DNA of 64,000 nt, taken from contig CANFJX010000006.1 in the NCBI GenBank assembly GCA_947447665.1, forward strand, positions 62,001 to 126,000, in the 5' to 3' direction. This document shows, piece by piece, positions 16,199-24,181 of this stretch (position 1 is its first letter; each line of letters starts with the position of its first letter). The position numbers were made by a program, and so were the translations under genes. Origin of the DNA: Bacteriovoracaceae bacterium. Its GTDB lineage: Bacteria; Bdellovibrionota; UBA1018. The notes below the pieces were generated by a model. It was given only the letters and a program-made list of their open reading frames with translations. It was not told the DNA's origin and searched no databases.

Positions 16199-17065
16199 GT
16201 GACTTCTAACTTTAACTCCTCCCCTTATTTTAAAGGCTGGGCGAAACCCGGCCCCTCCATCGAACCTCCGTCTGATCCACTTCTTCAGCCCGCATCTGAT
16301 GAAAGTCTCGATGCGCTCTCAGGGCACTACCGAATTTTTCAGTTAAAAAAAGGACATCGTTTTTCGACCGACGACCTTCTCGCAGCCTGGTACGGCACCA
16401 CCTGGTGCCCCAGTGCAAGTCGGGTACTTGACCTCGGGAGCGGAATTGGATCCGTCGGAATGACTGCTGCATGGAGACTTCAAGGTGCCCAATTTGTCAC
16501 CATCGAAGCTCAGGAGATCAGTGTCCAGCTAGCTAGAAAATCTGCAAAATTCAATGGGATTGAGCACCGATATGAGATTCGCCAGGGCGACCTTAGAGAC
16601 GAATCAATACTCGGCGAAGATGAAAAGTTTGATCTAATTCTAGGGAGCCCCCCCTACTTTCCACTCAATGCAGGCATCCTCGGCGACCACCCTCAAAAGG
16701 TAGCCTGTCGATTTGAAGTCCGCGGAACCGTGGCTGACTATTGCCAGACCGCAGCTCGACACCTCAATTGGGGCGGCGTGTTTGCTTGTGTATTTCCAGT
16801 GCTTCCTGACGAACAAAACCAACGCGTTTTGACCGCAGCGAAAGAGGCTGGACTCTCAATCATCCGACGTCGGGACGTCATTTTTAAAGAAGGGGATCAG
16901 CCCCTCATCGGCTTGTTTGCGATGGTGCGATCAGATCACCTCCCTGAGCACTTCAGGGAGCAGACCTGGGCCGAGCCACCCCTCACCATCCGCACTCGAA
17001 CCGGCTCGGCGCATCCCGAGTACGCGGCGATTAAGCTCGCAGTGGGTCTACCTCCGAGCTATTGA
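16199..17065 (+). CDS. TrmN6-like tRNA (adenine-N6) methyltransferase, SPPY variant
   Basis: A 288-aa class I SAM-dependent methyltransferase of the TrmN6/YfiC group. KKGHRFSTDDLLAAWY is the family N-terminal motif and VLDLGSGIGSVGM the SAM-binding loop. The catalytic motif reads GSPPYFPL instead of the usual NPPYF; the change of Asn to Ser is notable because that residue holds the target amino group, though SPPY occurs in some N6-adenine enzymes. E. coli TrmN6 methylates A37 of tRNA-Val. A proline-rich 35-residue extension precedes the core. The start is GTG with AAAGAG upstream. Confidence 0.78.
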   Translation: MTSNFNSSPYFKGWAKPGPSIEPPSDPLLQPASDESLDALSGHYRIFQLKKGHRFSTDDLLAAWYGTTWCPSASRVLDLGSGIGSVGMTAAWRLQGAQFVTIEAQEISVQLARKSAKFNGIEHRYEIRQGDLRDESILGEDEKFDLILGSPPYFPLNAGILGDHPQKVACRFEVRGTVADYCQTAARHLNWGGVFACVFPVLPDEQNQRVLTAAKEAGLSIIRRRDVIFKEGDQPLIGLFAMVRSDHLPEHFREQTWAEPPLTIRTRTGSAHPEYAAIKLAVGLPPSY

Positions 17066-17175
17066 TCGGAGCGCGGTTCGACCGAGGGCGGATTTCTGAC
17101 TAGTCTCTGGTCAGCCCAAGAAGAGCTTTTCCGAAAAGAAACTGAGCCCGAAATCCCGCCCACGATCTATCCAAT

Positions 17176-17448
17176 TTATCGCCTGTATTTTTTTTGTGCG
17201 ATTCGCTTCATTGGTCCTTCGAGACGCGACTTCTCTCCGAAGGATGGGAGTTTCTCCTTAAACCGACTTTCCTCCAAGCTCAGCTCCCGGATGCTGGCAT
17301 CGAAATCAACTTTTCCTGCTTTCGGAACCCGAATTTCAGAAAGTCTCTGATCGATCGCAGCGCCAGGCGGGGGCACTGAGGCCTTAGAAATTGATAAGAT
17401 CGTTAGGCCGATCAACAGCCCGCCACAAAACCACAACATTTTCTGCAT
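17176..17448 (-). CDS. Small exported protein of unknown function
   Basis: A 90-aa protein with a signal peptide (MLWFCGGLLIGLTILSISKAS) and a charged mature part rich in Lys, Arg and Glu ending KKYRR. A GAGGA ribosome site lies nine bases before the ATG. No domain is recognised. It sits alone between two plus-strand genes. The signal sequence plus ribosome site make it more likely real than a shadow frame. Confidence 0.55.
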   Translation of the reverse strand: MQKMLWFCGGLLIGLTILSISKASVPPPGAAIDQRLSEIRVPKAGKVDFDASIRELSLEESRFKEKLPSFGEKSRLEGPMKRIAQKKYRR

Positions 17449-17688
17449 GGCCTATTTTCCTCGCATTAGCTACACTTCAAAGAGCTTGATAGACATCGAG
17501 TCTCGCTCGCTCCTGTCTGAGTAAAATCACTCGAGACCCGGCTCCATGAGCAAGGTTAGTGCCAATCCAAGTGAACCACTCAACTATTGAATATGATGAT
17601 GTTTTTAAATTTGAATTTAACTCTGCTCTGTAAAAATTGATTTGAGACTTGTTTAACTTTTAGACATCTGTCAAATCTTCAATCAACC

Positions 17689-20586
17689 ATGCAACGCTCT
17701 ATCCGCCTCAATCGAGTTCGACAGAACAATTTAAAAACAATCACGGTTGAATTTCCGTTTCGAAAGCTCTCCGTCATAACGGGCCTCTCGGGCAGCGGCA
17801 AAAGCTCGCTTGCTTTCGACACCCTCTATGCCGAAGGACAACGACGCTACGTCGAAAGTCTGTCCACATATACTCGTCAGTTCCTCGAGAAGATGCCTAA
17901 GCCTGACTTGGATTCTATTGAAAATATTCCGCCTTCCATAGCCTTGGAACAAAAAAACTCAGTCCTGAACTCGCGCAGCACTGTAGGAACCCAAACTGAG
18001 CTCGTCGATTACCTTCGGGTTCTTTTTGCTAAAATTGGCCAAACTGCCTGTATCGACTGCGGCGAATCAGTCAAGCCGGTCAACGCTCAGACCATTCTCG
18101 AATGGGCCAAAACCTGGATTCCTAACCGAAAAGCCTATGTCTTAGCTCCCTTCTTGGGCCTCCAGACTGACGATCAGCCTAAGAAATCAAAAGCCAAATC
18201 CAAGGTCAAAAAAACCAAGACAAAACCCGAGAAGAACTCCGCAATTACCGGGGCACTGATACAGACCCTTAAAGAACAAGGTTACCAGCGCCTCCTGGTC
18301 CAGCGCCCCAAAAGCGAGCCAGAGCTGATCGACTTAGAAGAAATTGCCCCAGAGCAACTCTCCTTACTAACTGGGTCTGCCGAGATTTTTCTAGTCATCG
18401 ACCGGCTCAAAATCACCCAGGAGGCTCTAGACGAAGACGCGAGGGGCCGACTTTTAGACTCTATTCAACAGGCCCTCAGCATCGGCCATGGCCGGATCCA
18501 ATTTCTCGACCTAACTCCAGGCGCTCAACACCCTCAGCAGAGCTTCCAAGCCGGTTACGCCTGCTCTCAGTGCGGTAAGGAGCATCGCGTCCCTGAGCCT
18601 CATCTGTTTTCTTTTAATAGTCCCGTAGGAGCATGCTCAAAATGCAGTGGATTTGGCTTTACCTTAGATCTCGACGAGGCACTGGTTGTGCCCGACCCAG
18701 CCAAGCCCCTCAACAAAGGCTCCATTGATCCGTTTTCAAAACCTTCTCTCGCCGACTGGCAGCGCGACTTGTTTCGATTCGCAGAGCGCCATGGGATTTC
18801 GATCGCAAAACGGTATCGAGACCTCTCTAGCTCAGAGAAAAAAATCATTTGGCAGGGCGATCCGCAGGACTCTACTTTTCCTGGTATCATTGCCTGCTTT
18901 GAAGAGCTAAAAAAGTGGAAATACAAACTTCATATTCGAGTTTTCATTCGTCGCTATCAAAGCCAAACACTCTGTAGCGAATGCCACGGAGCGCGTCTCA
19001 AGCCCGAAGCGCTGGCCGTCAAAGTCGGCGGCAAATCGATTGCCGACGTCCTCAGCTCTTCGGTAGACGAAGCCATCGAGTGGATCAAACACCTCCATCT
19101 CACTCCACAGGAACTCAAAATTGCCGCTGAGATTTTTAACCAAGTCGAGCGAAGGCTTCATTTTCTCCACGAAGTAGGCGTGGGCTACCTCACTCTCGGA
19201 CGCCAAACCAAAACCCTTTCTGGGGGCGAGTTCCAACGAATTAACTTAGCCACTCAACTCGGCAACGGACTTTGCGGAACGCTCTATGTACTGGACGAGC
19301 CCTCGATTGGACTCCATGCGGCAGATACAGCCCGACTCATTCAAGTGCTTCACCGACTCAGGGACCAGGGTAATTCTGTCGTCGTCGTGGAGCATGACTT
19401 AGAAATGATGAAAGCAGCCGACTGGCTGGTCGAACTTGGACCAGGGGCCGGTCGGAATGGTGGTCACCTCGTAGCTCAAGGCACGGCGGTCGATCTAGCT
19501 AAAAACCCAAAGTCACTTACCGGGAAATACTTACAGGGTACGAACCAAGTGCTCCGCCCCTGTGGGGCTCGCCTAACTCCCAAGCGTTGGCTCAAGCTAC
19601 TCGGATGCCAAGAAAACAATTTGAAAAATATTGAGGTTCAAATCCCCCTCGATCGACTCGTCGTCGTCACTGGGGTATCCGGATCAGGAAAAAGCACCCT
19701 AGTTCACAAAATCTTATTCCAATCTTTATCTAAGCTATTTTATCAAACGACCGATCCTGTGGGCCGGTACGATCGAATCTATGGAGCAGAACAGCTGGGT
19801 GGAGTGGTTTTGTTAGATCAAACCCCCATCGGGCGAAGCTCGCGATCCAACGCAGCCACTTATCTCAAAGCTTGGGACGACATTAGAAAACTTTTTGCCA
19901 ACCAAACTCTGGCATTGAGGCGCGGGTATACCCCACAGTATTTCTCATTTAATGTTGACGGAGGCAGATGCCCCGTATGTAAAGGAGAGGGTGAAATCAC
20001 TCTGGACATGCACTTCATGGCCGAAGTCAAACTCCCCTGTGAAGAGTGTGAGGGCAAACGTTTTAAGAAAAATGTTTTGGAAGTCAATTTTCGCGGAAAA
20101 AACGTAGATCAAGTCCTCCAAACGACGGTCGACGAGGCACTCGAACTTTTTCATGATCAACCCAATCTCATGAGAAAGTTCAGAATCCTCAAAGACGTAG
20201 GACTCGGGTACCTGCATCTCGGGCAATCGGGAGCTACCCTCTCAGGCGGAGAGTCTCAACGATTAAAAATCGCAGCAACTCTCGATGATAAAACCACTCA
20301 AAATCTACTCTATATTTTTGACGAGCCCACCACCGGGCTTCATCTCGAGGACGTAAAAAGACTCATGAGAGTTTTCCACGATTTGGTCGAATCCAAACAC
20401 AGCGTAGTGATGATCGAGCACCACCTGGACGTCATTGCTCAAGCAGACTGGGTGATTGACCTCGGCCCAGGAGGCGGCACACTCGGCGGCGACCTCATGG
20501 CTGAAGGATCTCCGGAGCGACTCATGAGTCACCCCCGTTCGATCACGGGGAAAATGCTCCGCGACCATTTGGGAATTCTAGTATGA
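17689..20586 (+). CDS. uvrA: UvrABC excinuclease subunit A
   Basis: A 965-aa UvrA, the damage-recognition ATPase of nucleotide excision repair. ABC half 1: GLSGSGKSSLAFDTL, LSGGEFQRINLATQ, YVLDEPSIGLH. Half 2: GVSGSGKSTLVHKIL, LSGGESQRLKIA, FDEPTTGLH. Zinc modules are CSQCG...CSKCSGFG and CPVCKGEG...CEECEGKRF. The UvrB-binding region (about 120-280) carries an unusual Lys-rich insertion at about 165-182. DQTPIGRSSRSNAATY is the family DxxPIGRTPRSNPATY element. Its stop overlaps the next start (ATGA). No ribosome site is evident at the ATG, and I see no clear LexA box. Confidence 0.95.
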   Translation: MQRSIRLNRVRQNNLKTITVEFPFRKLSVITGLSGSGKSSLAFDTLYAEGQRRYVESLSTYTRQFLEKMPKPDLDSIENIPPSIALEQKNSVLNSRSTVGTQTELVDYLRVLFAKIGQTACIDCGESVKPVNAQTILEWAKTWIPNRKAYVLAPFLGLQTDDQPKKSKAKSKVKKTKTKPEKNSAITGALIQTLKEQGYQRLLVQRPKSEPELIDLEEIAPEQLSLLTGSAEIFLVIDRLKITQEALDEDARGRLLDSIQQALSIGHGRIQFLDLTPGAQHPQQSFQAGYACSQCGKEHRVPEPHLFSFNSPVGACSKCSGFGFTLDLDEALVVPDPAKPLNKGSIDPFSKPSLADWQRDLFRFAERHGISIAKRYRDLSSSEKKIIWQGDPQDSTFPGIIACFEELKKWKYKLHIRVFIRRYQSQTLCSECHGARLKPEALAVKVGGKSIADVLSSSVDEAIEWIKHLHLTPQELKIAAEIFNQVERRLHFLHEVGVGYLTLGRQTKTLSGGEFQRINLATQLGNGLCGTLYVLDEPSIGLHAADTARLIQVLHRLRDQGNSVVVVEHDLEMMKAADWLVELGPGAGRNGGHLVAQGTAVDLAKNPKSLTGKYLQGTNQVLRPCGARLTPKRWLKLLGCQENNLKNIEVQIPLDRLVVVTGVSGSGKSTLVHKILFQSLSKLFYQTTDPVGRYDRIYGAEQLGGVVLLDQTPIGRSSRSNAATYLKAWDDIRKLFANQTLALRRGYTPQYFSFNVDGGRCPVCKGEGEITLDMHFMAEVKLPCEECEGKRFKKNVLEVNFRGKNVDQVLQTTVDEALELFHDQPNLMRKFRILKDVGLGYLHLGQSGATLSGGESQRLKIAATLDDKTTQNLLYIFDEPTTGLHLEDVKRLMRVFHDLVESKHSVVMIEHHLDVIAQADWVIDLGPGGGTLGGDLMAEGSPERLMSHPRSITGKMLRDHLGILV

Positions 20587-21434
20587 AGCTTAATTATCAA
20601 GTTTGGTACCGCCCGCAACCCACTGATGAAATCCGGACCAAATCGCACCCTCGAATTGTATTTCTCCACGGAATGGGAGGCACGGGAGCACTTTGGAGAC
20701 CCATCGCTGCTAGTCTAGAAGAAACCGCTGAGCTCCTCGCACTCGACCAGCGAGGCCATGGCAAGAGCCAAATTCCCCATACGCCGGGGGGACGAGTCGC
20801 TCCTAGTTACACACCACTCGATTATGGCAACGACGTGATCGAGACTCTAGGCAACCTACACTTCCATCCGACCTGGATTGTGGGACACTCCATGGGGGTT
20901 CGTACTGCGGTTGCTGCGGCTCACCTGTGCCCCAAGTGGGTTCAGGGGCTTGTATTGATTGACCTAGGTTTTTCAGGAGTCGCAGGGGGAGGGCTGGGCG
21001 AAGATTTGGCGACCTTCATTAAAGTATTGCCTGAGAGCTTTGAAAATAGAGAATCTGCCCGTAATTTTATGGCCGAGAACTGCCCCGATCCATCGATTGC
21101 CCAATACCTCATGGCGGTTTCAGTCCGGGAGGATTCGGGCAGAATTACTTTTCCATTTGAACACTCGGCATTGATTCAAACCATTCATGCAGCTCGGGAT
21201 GCCTCCGTTCGAGAATGGGTCCGAGAACTGGGAAGCAAACAGATACCGATTCACATTCTCCGAGGCCAAAACAGTCGCGTCTGGACGCACGAGGAATTTG
21301 AACTAGAACGCCAGGAATTTTCTCGCTTCCCATCGATCCATTGGATTGAATTCCCAGGAGCTGGACACGGACTGCCTTTCGAGCAGCGTCCGGCATTTGT
21401 GGATTATCTCAGGAAAACCTGTACTTCAGCCTAA
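20583..21434 (+). CDS. Alpha/beta-fold hydrolase
   Basis: A 283-aa alpha/beta hydrolase without signal peptide. VFLHGMGGTGALW forms the oxyanion region, LALDQRGHGKS the next strand-loop, GHSMGV the nucleophile elbow (Ser), and GAGHGLPFEQ the catalytic His. The Asp is probably in the HILRGQNSRVWT segment. The family covers esterases, lipases, haloperoxidases and MenH-like enzymes; substrate is unknown. The start overlaps the uvrA stop by ATGA, so it is translationally coupled to a DNA-repair gene, an odd partnership. Its stop overlaps that of the convergent SurA-N gene by four bases. Confidence 0.88.
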   Translation: MKLNYQVWYRPQPTDEIRTKSHPRIVFLHGMGGTGALWRPIAASLEETAELLALDQRGHGKSQIPHTPGGRVAPSYTPLDYGNDVIETLGNLHFHPTWIVGHSMGVRTAVAAAHLCPKWVQGLVLIDLGFSGVAGGGLGEDLATFIKVLPESFENRESARNFMAENCPDPSIAQYLMAVSVREDSGRITFPFEHSALIQTIHAARDASVREWVRELGSKQIPIHILRGQNSRVWTHEEFELERQEFSRFPSIHWIEFPGAGHGLPFEQRPAFVDYLRKTCTSA

Positions 21435-22660
21435 TTTTCGCTCAAAACGGCGAGATTGGTCTCGATACTGGCTCGATCGGCCATACCTTTCATCCACGAG
21501 TCGAAAACACGGGAGAACTTACGATTCGACAACTCTCCCATAAAGGTTTCTCGCTGAGAATCAAACTCAACCCAGTTGGGCTTTTTACTTTCCACGACCA
21601 GAGCGACCATGACTCTTCCATTTAAATTATACTTCTTAGGCTTGCCACCTGAGGTCGGATCAATAGGCGACGGTGCCTTGAACGCATCCAGGAGAAGCTC
21701 CTGAGCCGGTCCCACACCAGGCAATAAATCGCTCTGGTGAGTTACCCAGCCGGTCGTCTTTACTTGGGCGGAAGAAGGTTTTAAAATCCGATTGACCTCT
21801 CCATCCGAGGCTGCTTGAACCGTTAGTTTGCTGAGAACTAAGTCTGCTAACTGATCATTGTTCTTTTGAATTTCGACCAGCTTCTCTCCTAAAAGAATAT
21901 CCCTGACAATACCATCTTGCACAGCCTCAAACTTCTGTCCCTTGTAGATCGAGCTCGCGCCCTGGCTGAATTTAGCCTTGGCAAGGTTGAGTCGGGCGGG
22001 ATCAGCAGCGAACTTTTTTAGCTCCGCATCTCCGATCTCGAGCCCCTTCTTGCCTGTTTCCTGGTCGAGAACCACATACTTAATCTTTCTTTGGTCCTGT
22101 CGAGTCTCGAACTCCTGACGAAGTTCTTGGTCAGAAATTCGAATTCGCTTTTTGAAAAAATCAGACCATTTCTGCGCAGCTAGATCCTCTCCAACCATTC
22201 GCTCAAAAACAGCGGGAGTATAATGATTTGATTCTAGAACCTCTTTATAAGCAACGAGATCGAATTTCCCATTTTTTTGGAATGCTGAAATTTCTTTAAT
22301 TTTTTCCTTCACCTGCTCGTCAGCCGCAACAAGCCCTAGCCGCTTCGACTCTTGGGAAAGCAGCTTCCGATTAACTAGCTCTCTAAAAACACCCTCTTTG
22401 ATCTTGAAAGACTTAATCTGGTCATCGCTGAGCTTTCCGCCCGCCATGTTCTTGTAGAACTCAACCCGTCGATTATACTCACGAGTAAAGTCAGCAATCG
22501 AGATCGAATCTCCATTTACAACGCCGGCCACTGAGCCTTCATGGAGTCCCCGAGTCGCCTTGGGGCTGAACACGCCGTAAAAACCAAAAACAAAGGCGAT
22601 GAGACCAATAATTCCGCCGATCATCGCTTTTCCGAACTTTTGTCTGATCCATGCCAACAT
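21431..22660 (-). CDS. PpiD-like membrane-anchored SurA-N domain chaperone, no PPIase domain seen
   Basis: The likely start is the ATG at 22660 (MLAWIRQKFGKAMIGG), which has AGGAAG seven bases upstream; the track start 24 bases earlier lacks this. One membrane segment (about 10-28) is followed by a SurA-N/PpiD-type helical domain: VAGVVNGDSISIADFTREYNRR, ELVNRKLLSQESKRLGL, FERMVGEDLAAQKW. A parvulin core (GADFAxLA...S) that PpiD or SurA would carry is not apparent, only a helical central part and a C-terminal helix. It is probably a periplasmic chaperone at the Sec translocon helping outer-membrane protein folding. It is divergent from mreC. Confidence 0.75.
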   Translation of the reverse strand: MLAWIRQKFGKAMIGGIIGLIAFVFGFYGVFSPKATRGLHEGSVAGVVNGDSISIADFTREYNRRVEFYKNMAGGKLSDDQIKSFKIKEGVFRELVNRKLLSQESKRLGLVAADEQVKEKIKEISAFQKNGKFDLVAYKEVLESNHYTPAVFERMVGEDLAAQKWSDFFKKRIRISDQELRQEFETRQDQRKIKYVVLDQETGKKGLEIGDAELKKFAADPARLNLAKAKFSQGASSIYKGQKFEAVQDGIVRDILLGEKLVEIQKNNDQLADLVLSKLTVQAASDGEVNRILKPSSAQVKTTGWVTHQSDLLPGVGPAQELLLDAFKAPSPIDPTSGGKPKKYNLNGRVMVALVVESKKPNWVEFDSQRETFMGELSNRKFSRVFDSWMKGMADRASIETNLAVLSEN

Positions 22661-22737
22661 GAGTAAACTTCCTGGCCCAATCACGGCCCTGTTGTAGATT
22701 TCTTTTTATTACTCTAAAATCTCGCATCATCAAAGCA

Positions 22738-22766
22738 TTGATTTAATGAATTGAGCTAGTTACGAT
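22738..22766 (+). promoter_or_regulatory. Candidate sigma-70 promoter of the mre operon
   Basis: TTGATT and TACGAT separated by 17 bp, each matching four of six consensus positions, with start-site prediction about 20 bp before the mreC ATG. Confidence 0.4.
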
Positions 22767-22793
22767 GGTACCACCGAGGTAAAAGATTCAAAC

Positions 22794-23618
22794 ATGATCA
22801 AGTACCTGAAACAATACCAATTCTATATCACTCTTTTTCTTTTCGTGCTCATTCCAGTGATTGCGATCGATACGTCGACCCGCTCTCCCCGGGACTATCG
22901 GTTTTACGACCGAGCTATGGTCACGCTCACCTCCCCCGTTCAGGCCTCCATTACATGGGGTCTGGAAAAAATCGCCTCGGGTTTTGAGAACTATATCTAT
23001 CTCTGGCATACGCACCGGGATAACCTGGCACTTTTGGATGAAAATCGGAAACTTCTCAACTCGATTGCCAATCTGAGAGAAATCCAGCAGGAAAACATCC
23101 GGCTCAAAAAACTGCTCCGTTTCGAGGAAACCTTCAAACTGGAAACAGTCGTTGCGCGAGTCATTGCGAAGGATATTTCGACAGAATTTAGATCCATTCG
23201 GATTAACCGAGGCGAGGACTCCGGCATTAAAAGAAATATGGCCGTCGTTACCGAAGAAGGCATTGTCGGTCGCGTCTTAAGAACGACTCCAACCACGAGC
23301 GACGTTGTGACGGTTTTAGATCTTTATTCCGCTGTCGACGCGATTGCCGAACGATCGCGAGCCAGGGGCGTGGTCGAAGGACTCACCGATGATGTTTGCC
23401 AGCTCAAATACGCCCTCCGAACTGACGACATTCAACCCGGTGACTTTTTGATCTCAAGCGGACTGGGAGGCATTTTTCCCAAGGGGGTTGCCGTCGGCAC
23501 CGTCTCTAAAGTCAACCGCCAGCAATACGGAATTACCCAAGAAGTTGAAGTTAAACCCAGCGTTGATTTTTCCAAGTTAGAAGAGGTCCTCGTTGTCAAA
23601 AACGGGGGAGCGGAATGA
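22794..23618 (+). CDS. mreC: Rod shape-determining protein MreC
   Basis: A 274-aa bitopic protein. One N-terminal membrane helix (FYITLFLFVLIPVIAI) is followed by a coiled-coil (about 75-110) and the two-barrel periplasmic domain, with VVTEEGIVGRVLRTTPTTSDVVTVLD and GDFLISSGLGGIFPKGVAVGTV, both typical MreC signatures. MreC forms filaments in the periplasm and activates PBP2 of the elongasome. It is first in a four-gene operon; its stop overlaps mreD by ATGA. mreB, usually immediately upstream, is not here. Confidence 0.95.
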   Translation: MIKYLKQYQFYITLFLFVLIPVIAIDTSTRSPRDYRFYDRAMVTLTSPVQASITWGLEKIASGFENYIYLWHTHRDNLALLDENRKLLNSIANLREIQQENIRLKKLLRFEETFKLETVVARVIAKDISTEFRSIRINRGEDSGIKRNMAVVTEEGIVGRVLRTTPTTSDVVTVLDLYSAVDAIAERSRARGVVEGLTDDVCQLKYALRTDDIQPGDFLISSGLGGIFPKGVAVGTVSKVNRQQYGITQEVEVKPSVDFSKLEEVLVVKNGGAE

Positions 23619-24181
23619 CCCGAATCATTCTCAGGGCCCTCAATACCCCGCTGCTCATTGTTATCATCAGTCTTTGCATTGCCCTCCAAAGCTCCCTCTT
23701 CTCCTCGTGGCCTTTCCTTTATTTTCAGCCAGACATCGTCCTACTAGTGGTTGTCTGGTGTTCTTTAAGGCGAAGCTTCTTAGAGGGCGGAGTCCTCACA
23801 CTGATTTTCGCAAACATCAGCGAGATTCATAGCGCTGCGCCCCAAGGATTGTTTTTGATCACCTATATGTCGATCTACCTAATTGTCCGGGGTGGCTCGC
23901 GATTTTTGGTCATTCCAACCCTCATGCACTACACTCTCCTCGCTATGGCCAGCTCCATGATCTGCAAGATACTTGCGCTTCTAGTGCTCTATCTCCTCGC
24001 TGGCGGCTCCAACGGGTGGAAGCACACGTTGGCTTTTTTACCTCTCGGAGCGGCCATTGAAGGTTTTTTTTCGATTTGGGTCTTCAATTGGCTCGAAAAA
24101 TTTGATTGGATCACATCTAAGCATTTCAAGGCAGACAGAGTGATGGACGAGGAACTAAACCTCGATCATGAAGGGTTCTAA
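23615..24181 (+). CDS. mreD: Rod shape-determining protein MreD
   Basis: A 188-aa integral membrane protein with about five hydrophobic segments (such as LLIVIISLCIALQSSLF and DIVLLVVVWCSLRRS) and the MreD pattern FANISEIHSAAPQGLFLITYM. It overlaps mreC by four bases and the PBP2 gene by one base (TAATG). MreD is a small elongasome membrane subunit that modulates MreC. Confidence 0.9.
   Translation: MTRIILRALNTPLLIVIISLCIALQSSLFSSWPFLYFQPDIVLLVVVWCSLRRSFLEGGVLTLIFANISEIHSAAPQGLFLITYMSIYLIVRGGSRFLVIPTLMHYTLLAMASSMICKILALLVLYLLAGGSNGWKHTLAFLPLGAAIEGFFSIWVFNWLEKFDWITSKHFKADRVMDEELNLDHEGF

Noticed and set aside
17449-17688. LexA/SOS operator before uvrA
   Set aside because: Searched by eye for CTGT-N8-ACAG and GAAC-N4-GTTC type boxes; only partial matches such as gacatctgtc were seen.
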